64,000 nucleotides of DNA from Hortaea werneckii (taxonomy: Eukaryota > Ascomycota > Dothideomycetes > Mycosphaerellales > Teratosphaeriaceae): contig JBAOKB010000105.1 in NCBI GenBank assembly GCA_037044905.1, positions 1 through 64,000 of the forward strand, given 5' to 3'. Within the stretch, counting starts at the first letter, position 1. Every line of letters starts with the position of its first letter. The notes under the pieces were generated by a model. It did no database searches and was not told the origin of the DNA. It saw only the letters and a list, made by a program, of their open reading frames with translations. This document shows, piece after piece, positions 9,901-21,200 of the stretch. Both the position numbers and the translations under genes were made by a program.

Positions 9901-11207
9901 GAGTTGCGGCGACGAAGATGCTGCCAGTTCGCAGACAGATCTTCTTCGGCGGGTGTCCTCGTCTGAGAGTAGTCTTCTGTATCCAGCAAACGGGTCTGAT
10001 ACGGGCTTTCTCCACGAGTGGACTGGGGTCTGTATTGCTCAGGGGATTGCTGCATTCCAGGCGAAAGCATGTGATGCTCTTGAGGCAGTGCTGGATGCTG
10101 CGGAGGTTGGTCTGCACTGTCTTCATTATCGTTTAAATTCGAGATCTGAGCATCATTTTGCTGTCCTCGAGGCGCAGACTGACCCCAGCTATCCGAACTT
10201 GGGGATGGGTCCTTGGCACCATCCTCAGGACCATTGCTTACGCCTGAACCGCTTTCCAAAAATGCTTCCTCGCCGACCTGCTCAGGATGTTCCGACTTCC
10301 GAGAGTCTTGGGGCGGAGGAGGCGCTTCGGTGCCATACTGCAGTGGGGCTCGTTTGGTGACTCCGGTGCCCCATCCAGATTCCGTACCCACTTCATCAGT
10401 CTCAGCCTTCGCAGCACCGCCTCCGAACAGTGGTGCACTGACTCTCTCCGCCTTGGCATCAGATGAGGAACCGAAAGGATTGGGCGCACGCTTCTGTGGT
10501 CGCTGAGACTGCTGCTGTTCTTGCCTGCGCGGTTGCCCTTGTCCTTGTTGCGGTCTTTGGCCTTGTCCCTGTCTCTGCCCATTCCGCTCCGAGCCCGTGC
10601 TCGTTTGTCTCTGCCGTGCATCCCTGACATTCCCTCTCCCACCTATCTGGGAGCCCTGAGACCTGTCATTGATTTGCCGCTGACCCTCTCGTGTCTGCTG
10701 ACCCCGTGCTTGGTGTCCAGAATGATGCTGGTTCCATTGCCCCCTAATTCGCCGTTGATGCTCTCGCTCTGCGTTCCGTCGATCCGCTTCGTGTTTAGCA
10801 CGCGCCTCCTGTGCCTCACGCCGTTGTTTCTCGGCGGCTTCGCGAAGCTGGCGTAGGCGAGCCTTCTCTCGCTGTTCCGAAGGCGTCAGAGATGAATTCG
10901 GATCGATCACGAAGCCATCCTGGGGGCGGTTGCCATTGGACTGGGCATCGGTCGGCGGTTGATTCGACGCTGGTGCAGAGGAAGTGGATTGATTGGATGG
11001 GCGTGTTGTCGATAGATGTCTGCGAGCGGTGGCGAAGGAGGAAGTCGATTGCAGGGCAAAGGGAACCTCGCCAGTCAATCTACAGGCACAAAAGACGCAT
11101 AGTGATTGCGCTGAGGAAGCCTAGAATTGATGGATTTGATTCAGCCGATTGATCGAAAGACAGAGGGAATGTTGCAGGCCTACCCGCAAATACTGCTGCC
11201 GTCTCAT
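6970..11207 (-). CDS. IFM1: Mitochondrial translation initiation factor IF-2
   Basis: GTPase that brings initiator tRNA to the mitochondrial ribosome. Exons (minus strand): 11207-11184, 11120-7211, 7121-6970, giving 1361 aa. The first exon (MRRQQYLR) joins an Arg-rich, acid-poor presequence ending near RRHLSTT, typical of matrix import; a TTG at 11078 is not the start. The last intron (7122-7210) restores the conserved C-terminus that a read-through frame loses. G domain from about 827: GHVDHGKT, DTPGHAAF, NKMD, SGKTG. Before it lie a long Gln/Arg-rich disordered region, a charged coiled-coil-like stretch, and at about 493-529 two CCHC zinc knuckles (CGRCGEVGHIAKEC and CHLCGQQGHYAKEC), which bacterial IF-2 lacks. 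Domain 4 and the C-terminal tRNA-binding domain are complete. Confidence 0.93.
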
Positions 11208-11653
11208 TCTACTACTTGGACTGAACAGCTCGCTTGAGTGTAGAAGAATTGTCTCTCTACCTACAGTACTAGTTACAGTACTAATAAGTCCCTGAGTCTC
11301 TCATTGAATAATGGAGAGGAAGCCGAGAATTGATGGGCGCATCGGCGAACTTCCGCGAACGGGGGTGCTCGAGCCAGCTGCACGCCTCCTCCGCATTTGA
11401 TGGATGCCGATTCAAAGATTGACGGAACCCATCGATTACTCACCTAGGTATTGATTAAGCCCATCAATTACTGTGTCCTCCCATCCATGACGCGTCTGAT
11501 GTAACTTCTCTGAGCACTTCCCGAGTTCAGAGAGCGTCACAAGTATACAAGAGCGTCTTCCTTCAACTCAACCTCCATCTACACCCAGCACGCCCCTTTT
11601 TCAATTCAGTGCAAGTCTTCTCTATAAGCGCACCCATACCTGCCTCGATCGCA
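11208..11653. other. Shared intergenic region between divergent mitochondrial genes
   Basis: About 450 bp between IF-2 (leftward) and the complex III assembly gene (rightward), both encoding mitochondrial proteins, so a bidirectional promoter is likely. CT-rich tracts precede the rightward start. No further gene seen. Confidence 0.5.
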
Positions 11654-12050
11654 ATGTCTCGCCAGGTGAGGACATGTTGCCGACACTCAAGCAAGCAATC
11701 CGCAGCCTAACTCTCTACCCAAGCAAATCACCAACCACTACGCTCGCCTCCTCACCTACTGGCCCCTCGACCGCCTCCGACCTCAGGAGCGCCACTTTCA
11801 AAACCTCCTCCGCTCGCGCGTTCAATCTGGCCCGCCGTCCCACATCGATGGCAACGCCGAAGCCAACGCCGCCTATCTGCTTATGGACAACGCCTTCGCG
11901 AAGCAATACCGCCTTAGCGAGAACGTCATGAAGCCTGCCAGTAACCCGACACACTACACCGACTTGGAAAGAGAGCTCGCAGAGGCTCCCGATAGGACGC
12001 GGTTTGGCAACTTTGTGAGCCGGATCAAGAACATGGTGCGCTTCAAGTAG
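11654..12050 (+). CDS. UQCC2/Cbp6-like complex III assembly factor
   Basis: Two exons, 11654-11665 (MSRQ only) and 11724-12050; the 58-nt intron has a CTAAC branch site and CAAG acceptor and keeps phase 0. The 112-aa product begins MSRQQITNHYARLLTYWPLD, matching the WPxD-containing N-terminal helix of the UQCC2/Cbp6 family, small matrix proteins that bind newly made cytochrome b or its translation machinery during assembly of ubiquinol-cytochrome c reductase. It ends in basic residues (RIKNMVRFK). Length is close to the family's usual 110-140 aa. It is divergent from the mitochondrial IF-2 gene. Family assignment rests on short motif and length, so moderately sure. Confidence 0.8.
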
Positions 12051-12196
12051 AGGTATCTGCGGAAGGATAGGAGAAGAACCATGTACGGCGTACGCTGGGT
12101 CCCATTCTTTGAAGATGAAGGATCTTCCGTCACTGTAACCAGTCTGACTCTGGAAAGCGCCAGCTGCACTTGCCGGGTGCTTGCAGACATGACAGC

Positions 12197-12737
12197 ATGC
12201 GCTGTTTGCGCCACACCCTCATCTCCACCGACTTTCGCTCTACAACAAACGACCTCCTTCCTCCGGTCCAGGAAGATCTTGAGCATGCGAAAGCCGCTGG
12301 CGTCTCCAAGCTTCGATTTACCTCTACTTCTTGCACGGTCAAACGCAGGCCATCTTCCCGCCGCTTGCCCACTGATACTCATTCCTAACCATCGGGCTCA
12401 CAACTCCACCCAATCATACCATCTGCATTCTCCTCGAGACTTCACAGAGCAGCGGTCACCACACCTCCCGCTTCCCACTGGAATAGCCTCCAAACCTAGC
12501 TCTACGAAGATCACCTCTCCACAACCAGCGCCGACGACATGAACGCGTACGACGCCTTCCGAGAATTTCCCAACCTACGGAGATGACAGCGGTCTTGGCA
12601 GTCTTGGGAACTTCCCGGAAGGATCATCCTCCCCATCCCCTCGTGGCGCTTGGTGAATCTATGATGAGCTACGGCAGCTGTTCGATGGTCGGAGACAGCA
12701 GAGATCTAAAAGGATAGTTGCGCTGGAGGAGGCGTAG
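12197..12737 (+). pseudogene. Frameshifted remnant of an uncharacterised fungal gene
   Basis: Coding-like stretches are scattered over different forward frames and separated by frameshifts or stops. One frame has RHTLISTDFRSTTNDLLPPV and QEDLEHAKAAGVSKL; the next has YLYFLHGQTQAIFPP; then TTPPNHTICILLETSQ; then DDMNAYDAFREFP; then TYGDDSGLGSLGNFPEG; then YDELRQLFDGRRQQRSKRIV to a stop at 12735-12737. The segments follow in a sensible order, as expected of one decayed gene of roughly 180 codons. I do not recognise the family. It starts about 150 bp after the UQCC2-like gene. Alternative: sequencing indels in a live gene. Confidence 0.55.
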
Positions 12738-13702
12738 TTTTGAAGGGGGAGTGTCGGGAGGCGGGAGCTTGTCTTGGGGACGAGAGGGCTTAAAGGAGCC
12801 TTGTAATTGTACTTATCTCTCAGTCCATGTGTATCTTATTTTATGACATTGCAGAAGTATTGCAAAGTGTAGGCGTCGCAGCTAGAGGGTGATATTACCA
12901 CAACGCTAAGGGCTTGGATACGGCTAGCCATTCTATCATGGTATGGTAGTAAGTGTATAGGAATATGTAGCAACGAGTGGGCCCTTCTTCTGCCACCGCG
13001 GCGAGCGCTGTGCAAGTATACTGAAAGCTCTCTGAATATTCATCTGAAACCCACCGAAATCTTCTCCTGCTACTGTATAGGTCCGGAGGGGACACAGCGC
13101 TAGGAATCGGATATACAGGGCTGCTATAGCCTCGAAGATGAACCTTCCCGATCCGAAGCACTTCGCTGGAGGTCTCAGGTCACCAACATAGTAATCTGTT
13201 TAACTAATTTGCTTTCGAATGGAAAGTGACAGGATTGGTAAGACCTGTGCCGCCGAGTGAAAGTCTGTGTTACATTGTGCAGGTAGGCAAACAGGCTAAT
13301 ACACGTTACAGTCCAAACTTCCCGCAAGAATCGCGAAAGTCCATTATATCTCATTGCTATAGATCGAGTATTACTAGTCGAAGGGGACAATATAGTTGCG
13401 TAGAGAGCAGAAATCTCAACGGAGATCATGGTTATAGAGCGGTATTGCAAGTCAGAAGATCCCTATGTCGAGTTGGAATTGTATCAGAGCCGGGTTAAAG
13501 TGCATGCGATGTGGTGGGTCTGGGCCGAGGCTGTCCGCTGCGACTTCGAGCGACCCGTTTGCAGCGACCTGTCAATCTATTACTCTGCAACCTGCACATT
13601 GAAGTGCATTGAGTCATCACCGTTTTCTTACACACAGACATCGTGAATCATCAGTCGCTACTGCTGCCTTCTTTTGACACACCTTATTGACTGGCAAGTG
13701 AC
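12738..13702. other. Intergenic region holding one MITE
   Basis: Apart from the MITE at 13307-13483 I see no gene. The short frames on both strands lack codon bias and recognisable domains. Confidence 0.5.
13307..13483 (+). mobile_element. MITE copy 1 (subfamily A)
   Basis: A 177-bp element starting TACAGTCCAAACTTCC and ending AGTTGGAATTGTA, the end being an imperfect inverted copy of the start. Interior words ATCTCATTGCTATAGA and GGGACAATATAG are shared with the other copies. It has no coding capacity. TA at each end plus CAGT termini point to a Tc1/mariner or pogo-type parent. Confidence 0.85.
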
Positions 13703-14623
13703 ATGGCGGCAGGAATCGAGCCTCTGTTGCACGGCGTTGCCATTCAAACGCAAACGGGATCTAGTTTAAGCTCAGAACGCAAGAGTAGCATCGAGCACGC
13801 TCTTCGAAAATATCGAGATCGAGTGCTGGAGCTGAACATGAACACATTGACTTTAGCGATTCAGCAAATAGAAGCTACAACAAGCTACAAGACAGCCGAC
13901 TTTTGGGATAGTGTACCCAACGACCTGCGAAGCATGCGCTTGCAAGCTATTAAAGAGGATCTTGGCATTTACCTCGAAGATGATTCAATTAGCGAGGTTC
14001 GTGAGTTGCTCTTGGAAGACCGCCGCGAGGACCTCATCCGAACCAATCGGCTTGATGGTGTAAGACATGGGCAAGTCGATAAAGATGCCCGAAATGCATG
14101 GATTGGGCGCACAGAGACGGCAATGGCAGATGCTGTTCGGGCTACCATACAGCCAAATGGTCTGCCACCTGCATTAAAGTATCTCATGACTCTAGTTCGC
14201 GCGATCTGTGGAGTGGGTCTTCCTAGATACCGATACCACGGCGAGCTACACCAGCTCAAGTTTCTGTCGGACGTTCACATGGACGAAGATGAGGACGGCA
14301 GTAACGAGGACGGATGGGTTGCGCTACCAATAACCCTCGATACGCCACCGGAGGACATAAAAAACGACCCTTCCCTTGGTCTGCCGCAGGAATGGGCCGA
14401 TTGTGAAGTCGCTTTGGGCGTTCAAATCGGCTACGGTGGCTTTGCAGTGTATTGTCGTCGACTTCACGGGGAAGAACCGCAGAGCGTCCCCAATGGTGCT
14501 GACGCCCAGGAGTGGGACTGGAGGTACGGCTTAACTGATTTTGAGTACGAGAGCGATTTGTACGATACCATCGAGGAGTTTCTCGAATTCTACGCCGAGC
14601 ATAATCAGCAAGAGATGGAATGA
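13703..14623 (+). CDS. Uncharacterised 306-aa protein
   Basis: Single-exon frame starting at ATG 13703. No signal peptide or membrane segment. The N-terminal half is helical and charged; the middle contains a possible short helix bundle (PPALKYLMTLVRAICGVGLP); the C-terminal part is acidic and ends with an aromatic block (EWDWRYGL, then YDTIEEFLEFYAEHN). That ending resembles many unnamed Dothideomycete proteins, but I cannot assign a domain or function. Codon use is like that of its neighbours. It lies 220 bp after MITE copy 1. Confidence 0.8.
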   Translation: MAAGIEPLLHGVAIQTQTGSSLSSERKSSIEHALRKYRDRVLELNMNTLTLAIQQIEATTSYKTADFWDSVPNDLRSMRLQAIKEDLGIYLEDDSISEVRELLLEDRREDLIRTNRLDGVRHGQVDKDARNAWIGRTETAMADAVRATIQPNGLPPALKYLMTLVRAICGVGLPRYRYHGELHQLKFLSDVHMDEDEDGSNEDGWVALPITLDTPPEDIKNDPSLGLPQEWADCEVALGVQIGYGGFAVYCRRLHGEEPQSVPNGADAQEWDWRYGLTDFEYESDLYDTIEEFLEFYAEHNQQEME

Positions 14624-15290
14624 TTCAATCTACCTAGGTAGAATAAGAGATGAATTTCAGGTACGTGCCCGGATCCACTTTATTGGACGGAAGCCGGCCC
14701 ACAAGCCCTAAGGACACGGGTTGCAGGAGTGACGAGAGATCTCTTCATGTCCCACCTTACACCTGGAGAGGAACGGTTATTATGTGTATGTGCATGTCGC
14801 TTACACCTAATGCTAATCCTTCGTCTCAACCGTCTTATGACAGAGAGCGGCAAGGTCCAAGTCGTAGTACACAATGTGCTTGCATTCCGCTCACTTTCCC
14901 CCTCTGCGGGTCCGACTTTCACATTGAAAAGGAGCAATCTCTACTACCTCGTCTAATTTTGACTGACTTGCAACATGGAGCGTAAAAAGAACCGTGAAAC
15001 ACTTGTTTGCAGAGTCTCGCATATCCGAGTGCTCGGCTTGATCAACTGTACCATGGTTCTATGGGTGCGGAATCGCCTTCCTTGGGTTATAGCGTTGGCC
15101 AAGACTATAACATTCTGCGCCGTTATCTTAACGCTGTGCCGTCAACGACAATGATCAAATATGAGCCTCAAGAGAATTCTACAATGTGGCCTAGGAGAAG
15201 TTTTTGCACATCTGTCCAAAGGCAGACGGGATTTGGGATTTACCATTCCTTATCATCTGTTTTCATGCTCACGTAGCGATCCCCTTGACC
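14624..15290. other. Intergenic: upstream region of the wall-protein gene
   Basis: Roughly 670 bp without a supported gene. The frame continuing upstream of 15291 has no ATG with a signal peptide and is treated as 5' leader. Confidence 0.5.
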
Positions 15291-18200
15291 ATGCGTCTCG
15301 CGATTGCGGCGGCGGGACTTGCTGCCTTTACTAACAGAGTAGGTGCCGAAGCAGGCTCCAGGCTGGAAGACACATATGTCATCGACAACAGCGAACAGCA
15401 ATCGACTCATGTGCTTCACCATCATGAAGAGGACGCCTCCCCATGGTGGCAGCGTGCGTGGGCTGCCGGCTCGCAGCTGGTGAAAAGGTCCCCTAAGCCT
15501 CAGGATGATCAAAACGCCCCGGTTGCGTCTGGCACAGGGGCTGTTACCGACGATCTGTGCTCTGGTGTCCAGGTTGTCACTTCCACGATCACCCCTGTGA
15601 CGACTGCTACGGTAACGACTACCAAGGAAACGACTACTACGCAATTCATATATCCTTCACAAGGAACGACATTCGATCCGAATGATGAAAAGACAGTCGT
15701 CATTACGCCTTCCGATTACGGCGTGAATCTTCCTCCGGTAACGACCACCGTCACCAGGTATCCATCAGATCATTCGTGGGGTCATTCATGGACAGCTGGA
15801 TCATGGAACTCCGAGTGTGAAGGGAACACCGCAACTTATACGGTGACCATCTCCGAAATCGAAATGCCAGTCACCTCTACCATCTACTCAGGTGTAGAGA
15901 GCGTAACCGCTACGGGCACGTCAGCTGAACCCGACCAGGACACCACTAAGCTAAACCCTGCGGGTCCAGAGACGGTCACGAAGACGGTCACGATATCGAA
16001 TGTTGAGATTCCATGGACGACGACGAAACCTACCAGCCAAGAAGTCGTCACATCTATGTTTACGACTACCATTGATGGCTCGAATGGTGGCGTCTTTGAA
16101 ACCACAACGATTGTACAGGGAAGTGGACCGCAAACAACGGTAGCGATGCAGCCTGGCGAGACTGCGGAGTCGATGGACCGCCCGTCCTACGTGTATACGA
16201 CCGTCACTTATACCAGTAGATTATCGCCTCCGTTCCAGAATCCTAACGACACTTCTGCAATCGCAGCGACGGCGAGCACGAGCTTACCGACGACGAACGA
16301 CATACAGCCGCCCAATTTCAGCCTCACAACGGTGACTTCCACCTTCCAAGTACCAGCTTCAACGGCCATTGAAACACAGTATACCACTACCCTTGTCTCC
16401 GGGAATAGCACTCAAACTGTCGTGGTGACGGAGCGGCCTTCCGATTTACCAGCTTCAACGGCAATAGGAACGCAATATACAACTACTTTCGTCTCCGGAA
16501 ATGACACCCAAAGTGTTGTGGTGACGGAGGGACCTTCCAACTCACAAAGCTCCTTGCTTTCTTCTTCGCCAGCTTCAGAGCCGAACCTTACGTCCACATT
16601 TACTAACACGGCAAATGGACGACCAAACAGCCGCTCTAGCTCGCAAGTTTCATCGACCTGGTCATCGGCCCAAGAAACGTCGACTGCGTTTCCTAACGTG
16701 ACATCAACGGCAGGTCAACAGTCTGCCTCGAGTACACTCCCGACATCACTCTCATCTTCAGAGATGCAGTCCGGAACATCATCGACACTAGTGCCGGGTA
16801 CTAATCCGACAATCCCGTCAGGCACGCAGCCCACTTCGATGTCTGGATCGACATCATCTACGCTCTTAGACGGCCAGCCAATTACACCGTCGGCCCCAGC
16901 GTCCAATGGCACATCCTCTGCACCTTCCGGCAGCCAATCGAATTCGATGCAGAGCGGCCGCACAACGGCATCTTCGACAACGCAGTCAACTACGAGACCT
17001 GGTCTTACATCTACTGTGGCTTCGAATGAACAGAACGTTACGTCGCCTACTTCTTCAAGTGTGCAGTCGTCAAGCATTTTTTCTTCGACAAGTCAGCTTT
17101 CATCAGGTCATCAGCCGTCAACGACTACGAACGCCTCCACGATCTCGAACGCTTTCTCGGGCCTTCAGCCTTCGAGGTCGTCAGACTCATCAAGCGTAGC
17201 TATAAGCCAGCCTCTCACATCTCAATCAAGCTCTTCTCGACCTCAGGAGTCGTCTACAGTGCCGTCAGCATCGTCGAGCTTTTCGGGATCGCAGCCTTCC
17301 TCCAACTCCTCGGTCTCGTCTCCGACACAATCCTCAGCCTCGCTGTCCTCTCAAAGCTCGACCCTGGTGTCTCCGCAGCCCTCTAATTTGCCAAATACGT
17401 CAACTACGGCGGCTTCGACTTCCATGAGCCTTCAGCCCTCTGGGGTAGCCAATTCGACTACTGCGGAGCTCCAGCCTTCATCTGGCTCGGAATCTTCTAC
17501 GACGACGCCCTCGAGCTCCCTGAACTTCTCAGGCCTCCAACCTACGAGATCGTCCAATGGATCAACTCTGGCTTCTACCAAGGCTCCTCCTTCCATCTCT
17601 TCAACGATGTCCGAGCCTCAAGCTTCGACTTCGTTGGACTCATCGAGTGTGCAATCTCTTACACTGTCGTCATCATCAGGATCCAATGCCCCACCAGTAG
17701 CATCCTCAAACTCTTCGCTTGCAGTGCCTCCAACATCGCGGACTTCTCCGGGAGTCCAGTCCTCCAGCTCAGCAAACGTATCGGCCGGTCCCCTCACAAC
17801 TTCCTCGACTTCTCTGGGAGGCCAGGTCTCCAGCTCGTCAAACTCTTCGCTTGCAATGCCTCCAACTTCTTCGACCTCTCAGGGAGCCCAGACCTCCAGC
17901 TCAGCGAACTCATCAATTGCGGCCTTACCGACATTCTCGGCCTCTCAAGGAAGCCAGACCTCCAGCTCACCATCCTCGTCGATCGTGCCACCTCTTACTT
18001 CAGCGGCCTCATCAGGACTACAGCCTTCCAGCTTGTTTAACACTTCGACTGCACCGCCTCCAACTTCATCAATCGCATCAGGACTGCAGCCTTCACGTTC
18101 GGCGAACTCATCGACTGCTTCGCTTTCAAGCTCAGCGGTCTTTTCGGGACCGCAGTCTTCGATATCTTCCACCTCGTCATCTGGATCACTTCCGACTTCT

Positions 18201-21200
18201 GGAGCTTTGTCGAACTCGTCGATCCTCTCTTCTTCCACGTCCTCGATGTCATCCAACTCGTCGACTGCACCGCCTTCAATCTCTTCATCCTCATTAAACT
18301 CGTCAGAGACACAGGCTCCAACCGTGTCAGCTTCCGTGACTTCGATGCCGAATCTTACGTCGACTTCGCTGGGTGGGTTGTCGTCTACGACGCCAATCTC
18401 GACAAGTCCAACGTTCAACCTCACATCGAGCGCGCAGTCCTCCACTCTGCCCGCTTCGATGAGTTCGGGAGTCAGTCTGTCGTCGATGTCGAGCGTGCAA
18501 CCTACTGCGTCCAATTCAACAAGTCTGCAGCCTGAGACTTCGTCGACATCGACAGTCGCGCCACCTCTGACTTCGGCGCCGTCATCGGGTGGACAACTTC
18601 CCACTTCGTCCGGCTCGAATTCTACTTTTGAATACTCTCCTTCGCAGCGTTCAAGGTCATCCACTTCGATGCAAAATACAACATCAGAACTTTCAATGAC
18701 TGAGCCAACCACTTCGAGCTCATCTAGCACCCTGACTTCAGGCTCGTCGTCTTCGGGTCTGAACACTACGTCGTCTGTACCTGATGCATCCATCTCGTCA
18801 ACTTCCGGATCCAGTGCCGTGGCGAGTCCGTCCTTCACTTCGGCGACGAATCTTACGATGACTTTGTCGCAGTCCCAACCCACAAGTTCGTTGACTTCGG
18901 AGCAGGATCTTACATCTGCTCTCCCATCGACGCAGTCCTCAAGCTCTTCGATTTCTATGGCACCGACGAGCCTTGCATCCGGCAACACTACGACAGCCAG
19001 TAGTACGATCTCAGGCTCAAGTACCCTCATATCTGCAAGTTCATCGACCTCTGTGGAAACATCGAGCTCTCTAGCAGAGAACACGACAACATCTAGGAGT
19101 GTGGCTCCTGGATCAGAAAGTGGATCTCCATCCAGCTCTTCGACATTTTTGGCACCAACGAGCTCTGCAGCAGCCAATGCGACCGACGCTAGTACTATGA
19201 GCAGCATACAATCTTCTGCAGCTAGCAATACGGCCACCGTTAGCAGTATAACCGGCTCGCCATCTTCTGTAGCAGGCAGTACGACTTCGGCTAGCAGTTT
19301 GAGCAGCGTATCATCTTCCGTAGCAGGCAATACGACTTCGGCTGGCAGTCTGAGCGCTGCACCGGCCTCAAGCTCATCGACTTCTCTAGTCCCGACGAAC
19401 TCCGCAGCGGACAACTTGACTATGACTAGTAGCACGAGCGTTGCCTCCTCTTCAAGCTCATCGACTCCTCTGGCCCCGACGAGCTCTGGGGCAGGAAATT
19501 CGGCTTCAGTTAGTAGTCTGAGTGCTGGACCTTCCTCAACCTCCTCGACCTCTCTCGCCTCAACGAGCTCTGCAGCGGATAATTCGACTATGACTAGCAG
19601 TTTGAGCGTTGCGCCTTCCTCAAGCGTATCAACTTCTCTGGCGTCGACGAGCTCCTTGGCAGATAATTCGACCATGACCAGTAGTATCAGCGCTGCCCCA
19701 TCCTCCAGCTCATCGACTTCGGTCACTTCCCTGGCGCCGACGAGCTCCGTAGCAGGCAATTCGACTACGGCTAGTAGCATGGACGCTGAGCCATCTTCGA
19801 GCTCTTCGATTTCAAGGGCACCAACCAGCTCTGGAGCAAGCAGCGCCGCGAATAGTACGGCACTAAGTTCAAGCACTTTATCATCCTTGAGCTCTGTGGC
19901 TGGTGGAAATTCAACTTCTATTGCGAGCACAACGTCGGAAAGTCTCACTTCCACCGCACCAAGTACGTCCTCAGACAACAATGTGGGCTCTGAGTCGACT
20001 TTCTCGTCTAGCTTGGCGACGAATGCCTCCAGCACAATGCTTTCTTCACTAAGCTCTGTGTCTGCGGAGCCCACTGGGTTAACACCGAGCCAACAACCGG
20101 AAACTGCTTCTAGCATTATTTCCACGTTCTCTTCCAGTGCAGCAGCCAATACTTCTAGCACAACTGACTCTCCAAGCTCTATTCCTGAGGTTACTAGGTC
20201 GACCACTAGCCAAGAGTCCGAAGTCACTTCCAGTACAGAGTCGACTCCCACTTCTAGTACGGCGAACAATGCCTCCAGCACAACGAACTCAACAATAAGC
20301 TCCGTGTCTGCAGATCCTACTAGATTGACCACGAGCCAAGAGTCGAATACTGCGTCCAGTAACGAGTCAACATCTTCTAGTCCGACGAACAGTGCTTCCA
20401 GCGTAACAAGTACTACAAGCTCTGTGCCTGAAGAGACCTCCATATCAACCACAAGCCAGGATTCGGAAACCTTTTCCAGTACAGATGTTGTATCCCCTTC
20501 CATCTCTTCAATTTCCATGGCACCAACGAGCCCTACAGTAGCCAATTCCACCACATTCAGTAGTGAGAGCGCCGCACCATCTTCTGTAGAGTCACTCTCT
20601 GCTTCGTCTAGCGTCGAAGCCCCTCCAAGTTCGACGACTGCGGCGGATACAACCTCTCCCCCGCCATCGAGCTCCATGCCTGGAGACACCTCAGTGTCAA
20701 CCACGAGTCAACAGTCGGACACAGTCTCGAGCACTGAGTCGGTCTCTACCTCATCTAGCACTGAGCCTTCCCCGAGTTCGACGGCTGTAACGGATACGAC
20801 CTCATCATCAAGTTCCGAGCCCGCAGAGACGTCCAGTTCGACGTCAAGCCAAGAGTCGGACACCGTTTCCAGCACTGAGTCGATATCTGCTTCATCGACC
20901 TCCGCTCCATCGTCAAGCTCCGTGCCTGTAGAGACGTCAAGTTCAACTACGAGCCAAGAGTCGGACACTCTTTCTAGCACTGAGCCGGTCTCTGCTTCAT
21001 CGACATCCTCGGTCTCTCCTAGTTACGACACAATTACCACCTTTGTTTACACCCAGTATGGCAGTGACAGTGTCACCACCGTACCACCAACTGGATCTAC
21101 GCAGGGAACAGTCATTACAAAGGTGTTTGTCGGTTATGTGACGACCACGAACTATGGTAGTGAACAGCAGCCTGGAACTTCATTCAGCACGGTTCCGCCG

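Noticed and set aside
11076..11078. TTG as start of the IF-2 frame
   Set aside because: A 63-nt intron (11121-11183) and an ATG exon at 11207 give an in-frame mitochondrial presequence, which is far more credible in a eukaryote.
17945..20704. A 919-codon open frame on the minus strand
   Set aside because: It is the mirror of the Ser/Thr-rich codons of the wall-protein gene (TCN and ACN codons read backwards give Glu, Asp, Val, Leu). It lacks independent start context or domains.
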